Positions 36,422 through 47,600 of a stretch of DNA of 64,000 nt are shown in pieces. Both the position numbers and the translations under genes were made by a program. Source of the DNA: Amborella trichopoda (taxonomy: Eukaryota > Streptophyta > Magnoliopsida > Amborellales > Amborellaceae); contig NW_006499603.1 of NCBI RefSeq assembly GCF_000471905.2, positions 1,454,468 through 1,518,467 of the forward strand, written 5' to 3'. Under the pieces are notes generated by a model. It ran no database searches, was not told the origin of the DNA, and worked only from the letters and a program-made list of their open reading frames with translations. How positions within the stretch are numbered: position 1 is the first letter of the stretch; each line of letters begins with the position of its first letter.

Positions 36422-36794
36422 ACTTGCCCCACCGAATGTTATGCTTCGAGAGAAGCAAGAAGGGCAACATTAAGAAAATTTCCTTTGGCTTTTACTTTTT
36501 TCTTCCTAGCCACAAGACCATGTGAATGTCGAGGAGATTCACGTAATGGTGAAATAGGATGCTCAGACGTAGGGATGCATTGTTCGCGAGTCCGTCCATG
36601 AAGAATTTAGGGGGAGAAGAGACTTTTTTGAGGGATATTATCGAAGTCCTCACCCTCATGTGGACTGTTTGTGATTCTGAAGCTGAGGATTTTATGTGGA
36701 CCTTGTCAGTTATAATTAGAACCGTCTGGCAATTGAGTGCCATGACGAAGGGCATTGTTTCGATTTGGTCTGGGTTTCTTTGTCTTAGATAGAC

Positions 36795-37230
36795 AACCAA
36801 AGAGCCTTTGGTTGGCGCTTGTCTGCATCGTGCACCAGTTGTCCTTGGCAGGTAGGGTACCTCAGTTTATCGAGATAACCAGCTTTGGGTATAACCACCC
36901 CTACCCACTGCTTTGCAGCTACGACAATCATCTGATTGCCACTCCAAATTCATGGCTGACTTAGCCTTCTTGGGGCGTCTTTGGTTCGTCGGAGTGACTT
37001 TCTTGTTTGTTTGTTGTGCTGTAGAGCCTTTTGTCAGTGCTCGTTTGCGTTGTGCACCAGTTGTCCTTGGCGGGTAGGGTACCTCAGTTTATCGAGATAA
37101 CCAACTTTAGGTATAACCACCCCTACCTACTGCTTTGCAGCTACGACAATCATCTGATTGCCGGTCCAAAGTCATGGCTGACTCAGCCTTGGGCATCTCC
37201 GGCATCTTGGAGTATATTTGTAACCTCTTG
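36795..37230. repeat. Direct repeat, two units of 222 bp
   Basis: TGCACCAGTTGTCCTTGG starts at 36831 and again at 37053. The surrounding ~200 bp match closely, including GGGTACCTCAGTTTATCGAG, ATAACCACCCCTACC and GCAGCTACGACAATCATCTG. It lies near the 3' end of the internal segment in element sense. Confidence 0.85.
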
Positions 37231-37439
37231 GGAATGATGCTCTTCTTCATGAGACTTGTATTGCAGTCTTGGCGAGTATTTTATCTTTTGAGTTCTTTTG
37301 CAACTAGACTCAGGCTGTGAAATCTTTTCCTTAAAGCTCGTATTTTTTTATCCTAGTATTGTAACACCAGGGATTTTCCTTTTTGAGTGAGGGCTGAATC
37401 TATCTGTTGAGGCGAGCGTTGCATCAACCTGTTTATTGG

Positions 37440-38580
37440 TCTAAGCGTCCTTTACGGATTTTCACTTGAACTTGGGAAGCGGCGCCGTAGAGATGGTTTT
37501 CAACAACTTCCTTTTATTTGGGGGCTCTTTTACCCATTACCTTACAATGTTTCACATGCAAGTTTGGATTGCTTCCTTCTCAGGCATAGGATTAGGATGA
37601 CGGGAAGCCAAATTTCTCCATCATGATATGAACTGATCCACAGGCTTATTGGGGTCTTGAGTTAGGGTGAGAAGTTTGATGGTTTGAACCTCTCTCTCGA
37701 CCTCATAAAAGCATCGATAGAACAATTTCTCCATCTCCTCCCATGGATGTACTGAGTTTGGAGGAAGTAGGGCATACCATTGAAATGCTGGGCCATCGAG
37801 GGTCTCAAAGAACTATCGGAGAAGAATTCTCCCGTCAATCGGAATTCTCGACATGCTTCCTGGAATTGGGCAATATGCTGGTTCGGGACACGGTTTCGCT
37901 GAATAGAGGAAACTTCCCTTTCTTATAATTTGAGGGAAATGGAACCTAGTCAATATATTAGGGGTATGGCCTTCGATAAGGCGTCGCACCTTGTATCCTC
38001 GGGATTTGTCTAATCTTAATGCTATGTGTGACCATAGGATGAGGGACATAATTGTCTTGTGAGGTAGAAGGAGGGGGTTGCCGTGGAGGTGCACCATCAA
38101 AGTGATGGGCGTTGACCTCATGGTTAACCGACTGGCGTGCAGCATCAATGCAATCGATCTTTTCCATCATCACGCACACCATATCCTCAAACTTGTTCAT
38201 GCACTCTTCCTACGCATCACCGGGCTCCCTTACAACCATTACACTGACCGTTTCTCGAGGGAGGTCAATGTGAGTGGGCACTGAGGGCTTGTGACCTTGA
38301 CAGGTCATATGTGGTAGGTCAGTCAGCAGGGGGACCAGCATGCCCTGACTGAACTCGACTCTGGTACACTGATCGCATTTGGACTGATTCTCAACGGTTT
38401 TCAGACCGTGGCTGCTGAGTGGCTAGGTCTTCTTCTACGACAGTAACCACGACATATGGCTCATGAAGCTCTTCTTCAGGCTTCATCGTCTGAAGGGGGT
38501 AGAAGGGATTCAGGTGAAGAGAGTCATCAGAATTGATTATTTTGACTGCCTTGGTCACCTCCCTAGTCAACATTTGCATA
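37440..38580 (-). pseudogene. Decayed gag of the Tat-like element
   Basis: On the minus strand around 37570-37710 the frame reads VQTIKLLTLTQDPNKPVDQF, then a stop within ISxWRNLASRHPNPMPEKEA, then IQTC. This resembles the gypsy gag block in which a Q-x-P-x-E-S/P-(V/F)-x-x-(F/Y)-(I/L)-x-R-(W/F) stretch is followed by a Cys/Pro-rich P-M-P-E region. Upstream stretches such as MNKFEDMVCVMMEKIDCI (38200) and VTKAVKIINSDDSLHL (38550) are open but unassigned. Many stops and frame changes occur. I am fairly sure it is gag-derived, less sure of its limits. Confidence 0.5.
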
Positions 38581-39131
38581 CCTCTATCGAGTTTAGCCTT
38601 GAGGTTTTGATGAACCTCGCACCAAAACTACAATCTAGGGCGCCGCTGATCAGCTCTTCTTGCAATGGAGAGAGTTGTCTCCATTAGGTGCGGCAATAGG
38701 TGATGACCAAGAACTTGAGTCATCTTGGGCCGGGGAGGATGAAGGACTCGATCTTCCATTAGGTCGATGCTCTGAGCTCTCTTATGAGCTCCAGAGACAC
38801 GACCAAAGTGACAAGGCTGGTTCAGGATGGTACTCTTGGGGAAAACCTTCGAATGTCAAGGTTGAAGGTTCTTGCTCGTTGAGGGAGGAGTGGGCCGGAG
38901 CAGGATTGATTCATGCGAAGGCCCGAGTCTAAGACGAGGGGATGTCTATGATGGCAACGCGTGTGCGTCCCTTGAAGAAGGATTACGGGAGATGTGGGGG
39001 TCAGCTTGGGCTTGTGCGAGTGATCTGGTCTTAAGAGGACAAGAACTACGAGCAGGTGTCTGTAAGAGAACAGGTGTAGGCCTGCCCCTAACAAGGTGCA
39101 CTTGTGCGTGCAGAGTAAGAGGACAAGGGGG

Positions 39132-39836
39132 TCATCTCCTATATACTCGGGTTGGCGTAACAATGGCGTTGCCCCGAGCGATGGGATGCATGGGATCAGT
39201 ATGCGTAGGATCTGACCTTGGAAGGTTCAATCTTGAACACGGACTCGAGGTAACTCGAGGTTTGATTGGAGTGGGTAACCCACGAGCCTTGTGGCATTTG
39301 AGAAGGGTAGAGACCGTGGGGTTTCCACCTCGATGTGTTGAGCCTCTAGGGATAGAGATCAATGGTTCAGAAATGTGGGGGGTAGCCTTATGACGACCCA
39401 CATAAGCGATGACAACTTGCTTACCTTTTGTAGAAAGGGACTGGGTAGCCTTCCGGCGTACCTCAGGAACATGACCGACAAGAAACTTACTGGTGGCTGG
39501 GTGCATGCTGTGTGGGGCAAGAAAAGTGCTGCTGATGCAAGGTGCCTTGGTGGAGTTTCCACTAGAGCGAAGAGATGGGGAGTGAGGGACCTTCAAGTCC
39601 CACCTCACACCGGTCCAGGTTAAGACCTGGTAGCTGGACAAGGGGTCTTTGCTCAAGAGGATGGTCAGGAATGAAGTCGAAAGAACTTGTTCCCTAGGGA
39701 CACTCTCAAATACGGGGATAAGAAAATCCTCGATCCGGATGAATAGGTTACGAAACCCACAAGCCATAAATAAAATGTGAAACGATAATGAAAGCATATA
39801 ATAAAATAAGAAACTAACCAAACAAGAACGTGTCAA
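39132..39836 (-). pseudogene. Leader open frame upstream of gag (Pro/Ser/Thr/Arg-rich, function unknown)
   Basis: A 234-codon frame without stops lies between the primer-binding site and gag of internal segment 1. It starts with a hydrophobic stretch and then becomes basic and Pro/Thr-rich. Part of it is conserved in internal segment 2: GRHKATPHISEPLISIPRG here corresponds to GRRKATPNVPAPPRVSIPRG at about 43846-43780. No domain is recognised. Ogre-type Tat elements are known to carry an extra open frame before gag, so this may be its relic, but the frame could also be open by chance in GC-rich leader sequence. Confidence 0.35.
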
Positions 39837-39872
39837 CTAAGGGGTAGTAAGTCTCCAATGGAGTCACTAAGC

Positions 39873-42800
39873 TGGTTAGGTGCCTTGATCTCACCCTCTG
39901 GATCCTTTAGGTATCGGGCGATGCGCATCTCGAGTTTCAAGGGAAGACCCGGGACATTTTTGAGATCGCTCCCTCGAGAACCTTGTTAGAGAACGGGGGC
40001 AGGTGTTACCAACCGGTGAGAGAGGAATTTACTCGGGCTGACTCATGTGGGTGCCCTCTTAGATCACGAAAAAAGCCCCCCAGTAATAAAATTGGCTCAA
40101 AATAGCCTCCCTTAGCTTGTATTCTTCTTTTTTTCTGCAATGACACACATATGGCAAAGATTATAAGGCAGGTGGGTCAGACCTCACCCTTTTCCTCTTT
40201 GATGAACCTACACAAGCATGCGCAATTCAAAAAGAAAAATAAGAGAATAAGGACGGGGGGGAGAAGAATTCAACTGAGCGGGAAGATCATAATGGTAACC
40301 ACATTGGTGAATAATTGGCCTGATGCGGTAGAAAAACGGGTTCAACAATTAAGACCGGCTCACAGGATTACTATTAGACGTCATTACCAATACCAACTAG
40401 CTTGGCACGATGGTTAGTCTGTGGTAGAAATAAAGTAGGCCAAGTAATCTTGACACAACAAAATTACAGTTAGATGACATGACTACCATGAGAGGCTAAC
40501 CTTAATCCCTCTTAGTCAAATGAAAGAGTAACAAGATAATGGTTATGAGGAAAGAATAAGAAATGAAGTAAAAGAAGAAGGGAACAGAAGGAAGAAGGGA
40601 AGAGAAGAGTATGAAAGGCGAGAGAATGAAAGAGAGAGAGGGAAGGAAGCACAGTTAGTGCTAGGCATTGCTGGATGTGTCAGAAGGAAGAGAGAGAAAA
40701 TACAGTTGGTGTTAGGCTTCACCGACTGTGTTATATAGAGGAGCAGAGAGAGAAGATGCAGTCGACACTAGGCTTTTCCGACTATGATGAAAGAGAAGAA
40801 AAGGAGAGACCTAGCCAGTGCTAGGCTTGCGTTGGTTGTGATGGAAGAGAAGCAAGAGAGAGAGATCGAGCCAGTACTAGGCTTCACTGACTGTGACAAA
40901 AAAGGAGAGAGAGAAATCCAACCGGCGTTAGGCTTTGCTGACTGTGACAGAAGAGAAAGAGAGGGAAATCCAACCGGAGCTAGGCTTCACCGACTGTGAC
41001 AGAAGAGAAGGAGAGGGAAATCCAATCGGCGTTAGGCTTCACCGACTGTGACAAAAGAGAAGGAGAGGGAAATCCAACACCAACTAGCTTCAAAAGAAGA
41101 GAAGAAAGAGAAATCCAGCCGGCGCTAGGCTTCGCTGACTAGGACTAAAGAAGAGAAGAAAGAGAAATTCAGCGGGCGCTAGGCTTCGTTGACTGGGACT
41201 GAAGAAGAGAAGAAAGAGAAATCTAACTGGCGCTAGGCTTCGTTGACTGGGACTGAAGAAGAGGAGAAAGAGAAATCCAGCCAGCGTTAGGCTTCACCGA
41301 CTTTCTCAAAAAAGAAAAAGAGAGAGAAATCCAACCGGCGCTAAGCTTCGCCGACTGGCTTCAGAAGAAGAGAAGAGAGATAGAAACGAGAAGAAGAGAG
41401 ATAGAGATAGAAACGACAAATAGGGGAGAAGAGAGAAAGAGATAGAGACTAGAAAAAAAGAGATATAGATAGAAATGGAAACAGGCGAGGAGAGAGAAAG
41501 AGATAGAGACAAGATAGTGAGGAGGAGAGGGAAAGAGATAGAGACGAGAAAGAGGGGACAAGAGAGAAAGAGATAGAGACGACATAAAGGGGAGGAGAGA
41601 GATAAAGGGTAGAAGAGAGAAAGATACCTTCCTAAAGGGTATCGATCCTTTTCTTCTCTCTCCTCTCTCTCTCTCTCCAAGACGTACCCACAAGCATAAG
41701 CAAAATTCATAATTTTATTGATTGATCCAAGAAGAATGGATTCCCTCCTTGTACAATGAGGCATTGGCTGTTTGTATAGAATTGGGCAAAAACATGGGTG
41801 TACGTCTAAAAACTACCTAGAATTGAAGATAATTACAATTTAATTGAATTTAAAGAAATTCTAAAAATGGGTGTAAAAGGACTGTTTTGCGCCTACCTAA
41901 CAATGTGTGAAACTTCAGAACAGTCCCTACTACTGCCCGAGAACTTGTGTGATCTTCTGTGGCTGACCCGAGGTCGTTCTGATGCCCCTTCGATTGAAAG
42001 ATTATTGTTTTCTTGTAGGGCTCGACATGACGATCGTTTTGATACCAACTTCGAGCCATGAATCATATTTTTGAGCCATGATTATGAGACTTGAATTTTG
42101 GATGAATCTTGAAAACTTCGGATCGATTATGTGTTCGTTCCTTGACGTTTCTTAATGACGTCTTCATTGAATAACACTGAGTATGCCATCACGATCATGT
42201 TGCAACAACATAGCTTGATTTCGTGTCCAGATGAAGATTTTGTCTTCTTGCGTTTTTTACAGGAATCTTGAAATCCGGCTGCGAAAATTTACAGAAGCTT
42301 TGACGCCTTCGTGTGTGAAATCCAACTCTTCATCGTACGCGAGGTTTGGACTAGAGATAGCCTCAGACCTCATGCACATAATGCAATTGGTTTCTCACCG
42401 ATCGGGTATGCGAGCGTCGTGATCCCGCTTCTCGAACAAGGCATGCTGCTGCTGAATGTTTTGCAACTTCCTTCACAGATCAGTGACTTTCATTTAGTTT
42501 TTCTCTTTGCTCGGGTGTCGTCACGGGGCATACCACATATCGAATTACTCGTCTTGATGAGACGAACATGCTCACCAAATTTGGAAACAATCCGACTTGG
42601 AACAAGTGAGTTATAGAGCTCGAAAGTGACTGCTCGTGACTGTAAACACAACCACTTTTAATGGTGTTTTGATGCCGTGAGGCCACACGGGAATAGTGTG
42701 CAGTCTACCCTTTCTAGTCTTTTACCCATAACTTTGTCTTTGAGTGCCCGATTAAGCCGAAGACCCATAGGGGTTTTCGACCATATCGGATCTAATGGCG

Positions 42801-43079
42801 GTGGTCCCACAACTGTTTGACACATCAAAGGTGCAGGTCTAGTTACAGGGTCCATTTCAGGGTGCTCGAGACTAATTTCGCTCAAATTATTTCTTCATGT
42901 TCACTGCCTTAGACATGTCTGATCGGGATGAAACTTGGTAAGTGGTCTTTTGAAGTGCTGATGAAGATCTTGACCAATTCTTGGGCCATTCTGAGACTGT
43001 AGGTAATTTCCACTGTTTTGTAGGCTTTATTGACCTGCTTCCTATCAGGGACCAAGGTGCTGAAAAATACGTTCAAACA
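39873..43079 (-). repeat. LTR Y (middle LTR of the Tat-like array)
   Basis: From TGGTTAGGTGCCTTGATC to CGTTCAAACA, 3,207 bp, colinear with X and ZW. It has its own version of the minisatellite (about 40640-41380, ~13 units, GTGACAGAAGAGAAGGAGAG spacers) and GA tract (41370-41640). It serves at once as 5' LTR of internal segment 1 and 3' LTR of internal segment 2. Confidence 0.85.
40640..41380. repeat. Hairpin-bearing minisatellite in LTR Y
   Basis: About thirteen to fourteen units of ~50 bp contain variants of CCGGCGCTAGGCTTCACCGACTG. Later units read CCAGCCGGCGCTAGGCTTCG followed by CTGACTGG. There the outer stem CCAG/CTGG replaces CAGT/ACTG, so the ability to pair is kept although the sequence has changed. 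Confidence 0.8.
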
Positions 43080-44313
43080 TGCGGCTGGTCGGCTCTTCTT
43101 ACACAAGAGAGAGCTGTCTCCATCAGGTGCGGCAAAGGATGAGGACCAAGGACTGGAGTCATCTTAGTCCGGGGAGGATGAAGGACTAGATCTTCCATCA
43201 GGTTTTTGCCTCGAGCTATGAACTGTAAGAACATGAGCGAAATGACGAGGCTGTTTTAGGATGGTATTCTTGGGGAAGGTCTTCGAGTACCAAGGCTGAA
43301 GGTGCTTGCTCGAAGAAAGAGGAGCAGGTAAAAGCATGGTTGACTCATGAGAACGTCTGAGTCGAGGGCGAGAGGTTGTCTGAAATGGTGACGCGTGTGC
43401 ACCCCTTGAAGAAGGATCACGGGTGACTTGAGGGTCAACCCAGCCTCGAACAAGTGGTGTGGCCTTAGGAGGCTGAGAACTGCGAGTAGATGTCTGTAAG
43501 AGAACAAGTGGAGGCCTGCCCCTTGCAGGGTGCGCTTGTGTATGCTAAGTAGGAGAAGGAGAAGATCGTCTCCTGTGTACTCGGGTCGGCGCATCAAAGG
43601 TGTTGCCCTAAGTAATGAGATTCATATGAGCAGCGTGTGTAAGACCTGGCCTTTGAAGGTTTGAGCCTGGACACGGACTCGAGGTAACATAAGGGTTGCC
43701 CCGAGGTGTGTGTCGAGTAGGTGACCCACGAGCCTTGTGTGTGAGGGATGGAAGTCGTAGGGCCCCCGCCTTGATGTGTCGAGGCCTCTAGGGATAGAGA
43801 CTCGTGGTGGTGCAGGAACGTTGGGGGTAGCCTTGCGGCGACCCACTGACGCAATGGAAACTTCCTTTCCTTTTGCAGAAAGGGACTGGGCAGCCTTTCA
43901 GCATATCTTAGGAATACGACCAATAAGTGACTTGCAAGTGGCTAGGTGCATGTTGTGTGACGCAACAGATGTGTTGCCGATGCAGGGTGCCTTGGCGGAG
44001 GTTCCAGCAAAGCAACGAGATGGAGAGTGAGGGACCTTTTAGGCCCTCCTAACACCGGTCCAGGTTAAGACCTGAGAGCTAGACAAGGGGTCTTTTCTCA
44101 AAAGGACGGTTGGGAACAAAGTCGGAGGAACTTGTTCCCTAAGGGCGCTCGTGAATGCGGGGATCAGAAAATCCCTGATCTAGATGAATGGGTTACAGAA
44201 CCCAATAGCCATAAGTGATGTGCGAAAAGATAATAAAAGCAGATAATAAAAGAACTAGCCAAATAAGAATGATCTGACTAAGGGATAGTAAGTCCCCAAT
44301 GGAGTCACCATTC
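43080..44313 (-). other. Internal segment 2 of the Tat-like array (leader only)
   Basis: 1.23 kb, colinear with 38640-39872 of internal segment 1, for example GAGAGCTGTCTCCATCAGG against GAGAGTTGTCTCCATTAGG and CCGGGGAGGATGAAGGACT in both. The gag and 3' part are missing, and the deletion ends exactly at the boundary of LTR Y. Two overlapping minus-strand open frames (43256-43597, 43594-43923) correspond to the leader frame of segment 1 with shifts. Confidence 0.75.
44294..44310 (-). other. Primer-binding site of the Tat-like array
   Basis: TGGTGACTCCATTGGGG on the minus strand lies three bases inside LTR ZW (ends CCTAACCA at 44314). This differs from the initiator-Met type and resembles the TGGxGACTCxxxTGGGGA site known from Tat/Ogre elements, reported there as tRNA-Arg. 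The copy beside LTR Y is mutated. Confidence 0.65.
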
Positions 44314-44620
44314 TGGTTAGGTGCCTCGATCTCACCCTCCGAATCTTGATGATCCGACGGCACGCTTCTCGGGTTTCAGGGAAACCTAGGACTTTTGAGA
44401 TCACTCTCTCGAGAATAAGGGTAGGTATTATCAACGATGAGAGTGGAATTTAAGGTGGGTTTGGGACTTACTAGGGTTGGCTCACGTGGGCGCCCTCTTA
44501 AATCATGAAGAAAGCCCCCCAGTAATAAAACTGGTTCGGAATCGCCTCCCTTGGTTTGTATTCTCATGTTTTCTGCAATCACACACATATGAAAAATATT
44601 ATAAGATAGGTGGGTCGACA
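44314..44620 (-). repeat. LTR ZW, outer part (5' LTR of the Tat-like array)
   Basis: The first ~300 bp (plus-strand view) of the third LTR, TGGTTAGGTGCCTCGATC to GGTGGGTCGACA. It continues at 48844/48849 after the solo LTR insertion; in LTR X the equivalent sequence GGTGGGTTGACAGACCTC is uninterrupted. Confidence 0.85.
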
Positions 44621-47600
44621 TGTTTGAACACATTTTTCAGCACCTTGGTCCCTGCTGCGGAATAAAGAGGAAGCCGGTCAATAAAGCTTGACAAAACAGT
44701 GGAATTCTCAAAGGTCTCATAATTGCCCCAGAATGGGTAAAAATCTTCATAAGCACTCCAAAGGGCCACCTGCCAAGTTTCGTCACATTCCTACATGTCT
44801 AAGGTAGTGAACACAAAGAAACAATTTTCGAAAAATTGGCCTCTAGAACCCTAAAACAGACCCTTATAACTGGAACTATATTTTTGGTACATCAAATAGT
44901 TGTGGCATCACTTCCATTGGATCCGGTACGGTTGAAAACCCCTGAGGGTCAAGTTTCGGCTCAAACAGACATGTCAGGACAAAGTTATAGGTGAAATACT
45001 AAAAAGGGCTAGGTCGCACACTATTCTTGTGTGGCCTCACTGCACCAAAAAACCATTAAATGTGGTTGTTTTCATAGTCACTGGCAGTGACTTTCAGGCC
45101 CCATATTTTACTTGTTTTGAGTCGGATCGCACTCAAAATTAGTGGGCATGTTCGTCTCATCGAAACGAGCGTTTCGATATGTAGTACGCCCCGTGACGAT
45201 GATGAGCAAGGAGAAAAGCTAGAGAGAAATTGCCGATCAGTGAGAAAGTTGCAGAAAATTCAACAGCGACACGCCTCGCTCGGTGGACCAAATCACGACG
45301 CTCGCGTAACGGATGGATACGAAATCAATTGATTTGTGTGCGTAAGGTCCAGGGATAACGTTCGTCCAAACCCCGTACATGATGGACGGTCAGATTTTAC
45401 GTACGAAGCCGAGGAAGTAACTGAAATTTCGGCTATAGGATTTCCAAATTCCGGCCAAACCCAAAAGTTGTGAAATCTTCGTTCGGGCTTCAAATCGCTT
45501 CCCGTTTATTGCCATGCGATCATGACGGCATGCTTAGTGCACTATAATGAAGAAATAACTGGAAAAACGTCAAGGCATAAGTACACCATTAATCCGAAGT
45601 TTTCAAGATTCAAGCAAATTTAAAGTTTCATGCACGTGGCTTAAAAATGAGATCTATGGCTCGAAATTGGTATCAAATCAATTGTCATGCCGAGTCTTAC
45701 CATAAAAACCATCATCTTTTGATCAAACAGGCATCAGAGCAACCCCAGATCAGTCAGAGAAGATTAAACAAGTTCTAGGGCAGCAGCAGGGACTGTTTTG
45801 AAATTTTATAAATTGTTAGGCAAGGGTAAAATAATCATTTTGTATCCTATTTTCTTAATTTTTAAAAATTTAGAATAATTGTAATTATCTTCAATTGAGG
45901 TAGTTTTTGAGCATCCACCCATGTTTTAGCCCAATTGACCTTTTGGTTCATTTTTTCATCATTCAATAAAATTTTTTATTCTTGCTTAAATTCGAGGGTA
46001 TATCTTGGAGAGAGAAAGGAGAGAGAAGAAAGTACCGGTACCCCTAGGTAAGGTAATTTTCTCTCTCCTCTTTTCTATCTCATCTTTTTTATCTCTTTCT
46101 CTCCCTTTTACTTATCTCTTTCTCTCTCTTTTATTTCTATCTTCTCTCTCTTCTCTTTCTTTCTCTCTCTTCCTTTTAATGATTGAGATAATGGTCTGAA
46201 CCCCTCCCATGAGGTGGGCCTTGTAGTCTGCACGAGTGGTAGGGCCAGCCATCACCTTTGTCTTCATCATCTCTATCTCTTTCTCTCTCGTCTTTCATAG
46301 ACAGTGGAGCCCTATCACCGACTGTGTTGTTCTCGTTCTCTTCTTTTCCCTTTTCCTTTTCCTTGTGGTCTTGCATGACCACAACCCTTCTCTTGCCCTT
46401 TCCTTGTGGTCCCTCATGGCCACAACTTTCTACTCTCTCTCCCTGTGGTCCAGCATGACTACAATTTACCTCTTTTCGTACTTTTTTATCCCCTGCAAGT
46501 CTACCTGCTTCCATGTGCACCCTCGGATCTACCTCCTTTATCTTTTACTGGTGATTGCTCATGTCTACGTCCCATTCTCTTCTATTTTTGTGATCCTTTC
46601 ATGTTACCCTCTTGGTTCACCTTCGCATATCTTCTTTCTCTCTCACGTTATGTGGTCCCGTACGGCCACCATTCCCCAATCTTCATATCTCGGCGTGCGA
46701 TTTCCTACTTAGGGCCGGCTGTGCGCTCCCTTTCCCTTTTCTTAGCGCCGGCTGTGCGCTACCTTTCCCTCTTCTTAGCGCTCCTTTTCCTCTTCTTAGC
46801 GCCGGCTGTGTCCCTCTTCCCATGGCCGGCAGCAACCCATTTTCTTCCCCCAATCATTCGCTGCCTTCTCTCTCTTTAAAAAGGGCACCCAACGAACCTG
46901 CCTCATCTCTCACCCAGTTGCCACAGCCTACAACCAAGCCTTCATCCTTCCCTGTCCCTCTCGTCTCTCGTTCCCATGCACCAGGCAGCAGCTGCCTGCT
47001 GCCTCCTTTCCTTTTTTGTTCAACTTCTACCACCCTGTTGCTGCCAATCATCAGCAATCGCCCCTGCTCTTCGTCACTCTCAACCACCTCTGCTATCTTC
47101 ATTTCTTCCACACCACAGTCAACAACCAAGCAGCCACAGCCACCATCTTGCTGCTCCCTTTCCTCCATGGCCGAGCTATCTCTCACAGAACCATCACCCC
47201 CGCCAGCCTGCTGCCTCACACAGTAATCACCACCCACCTTGTACTAGCTCAAGCTACCACTCGCGAGTGACCTCTCGTGGCCCCCTCCCCCCCGAACTCA
47301 GCCATCTCTGTGTTTTCCTTTCATACATCTCTGCTTCTCCTTTTCACCTATTTTCGCCACTAATTTCTGCCACCTTCTCCTTTCTTCGGTCATCTCTGCT
47401 GCAACCTGTCGCACACGCTCTACTGTCTTCCCTCAGCCCATTCCTCTAACCTGCAACCTCCTCCTTTTCCATTCTATTTCTTCGCAGCAACTTCTACGAC
47501 CTCTGCTGTCCACTCTTTCACCACCGGTTCTCAACCATCTCCCACTGTGTTAGTTTGCTCTAACTCTCTTTCGTGTCTTCTACTCTCCTCTCGCCCAAGC

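Larger units (their letters stand above)
36422..39872 (-). other. Internal segment 1 of the Tat-like array
   Basis: 3.45 kb lies between LTRs X and Y. In element sense it begins with a mutated primer-binding site (AGTGACTCCATTGGAGA, 39869-39853). A long leader with a Pro/Ser/Thr-rich open frame follows (39132-39836), then decayed gag (about 37440-38580) and a 222-bp direct repeat (36790-37240). I found no protease, RT or integrase motif on either strand. Confidence 0.7.

Noticed and set aside
46236..47450. Several overlapping open frames of 100-200 codons on both strands
   Set aside because: They lie inside a solo LTR, are CT-rich and Ser/Pro/His/Leu-biased, and have no recognisable domain.
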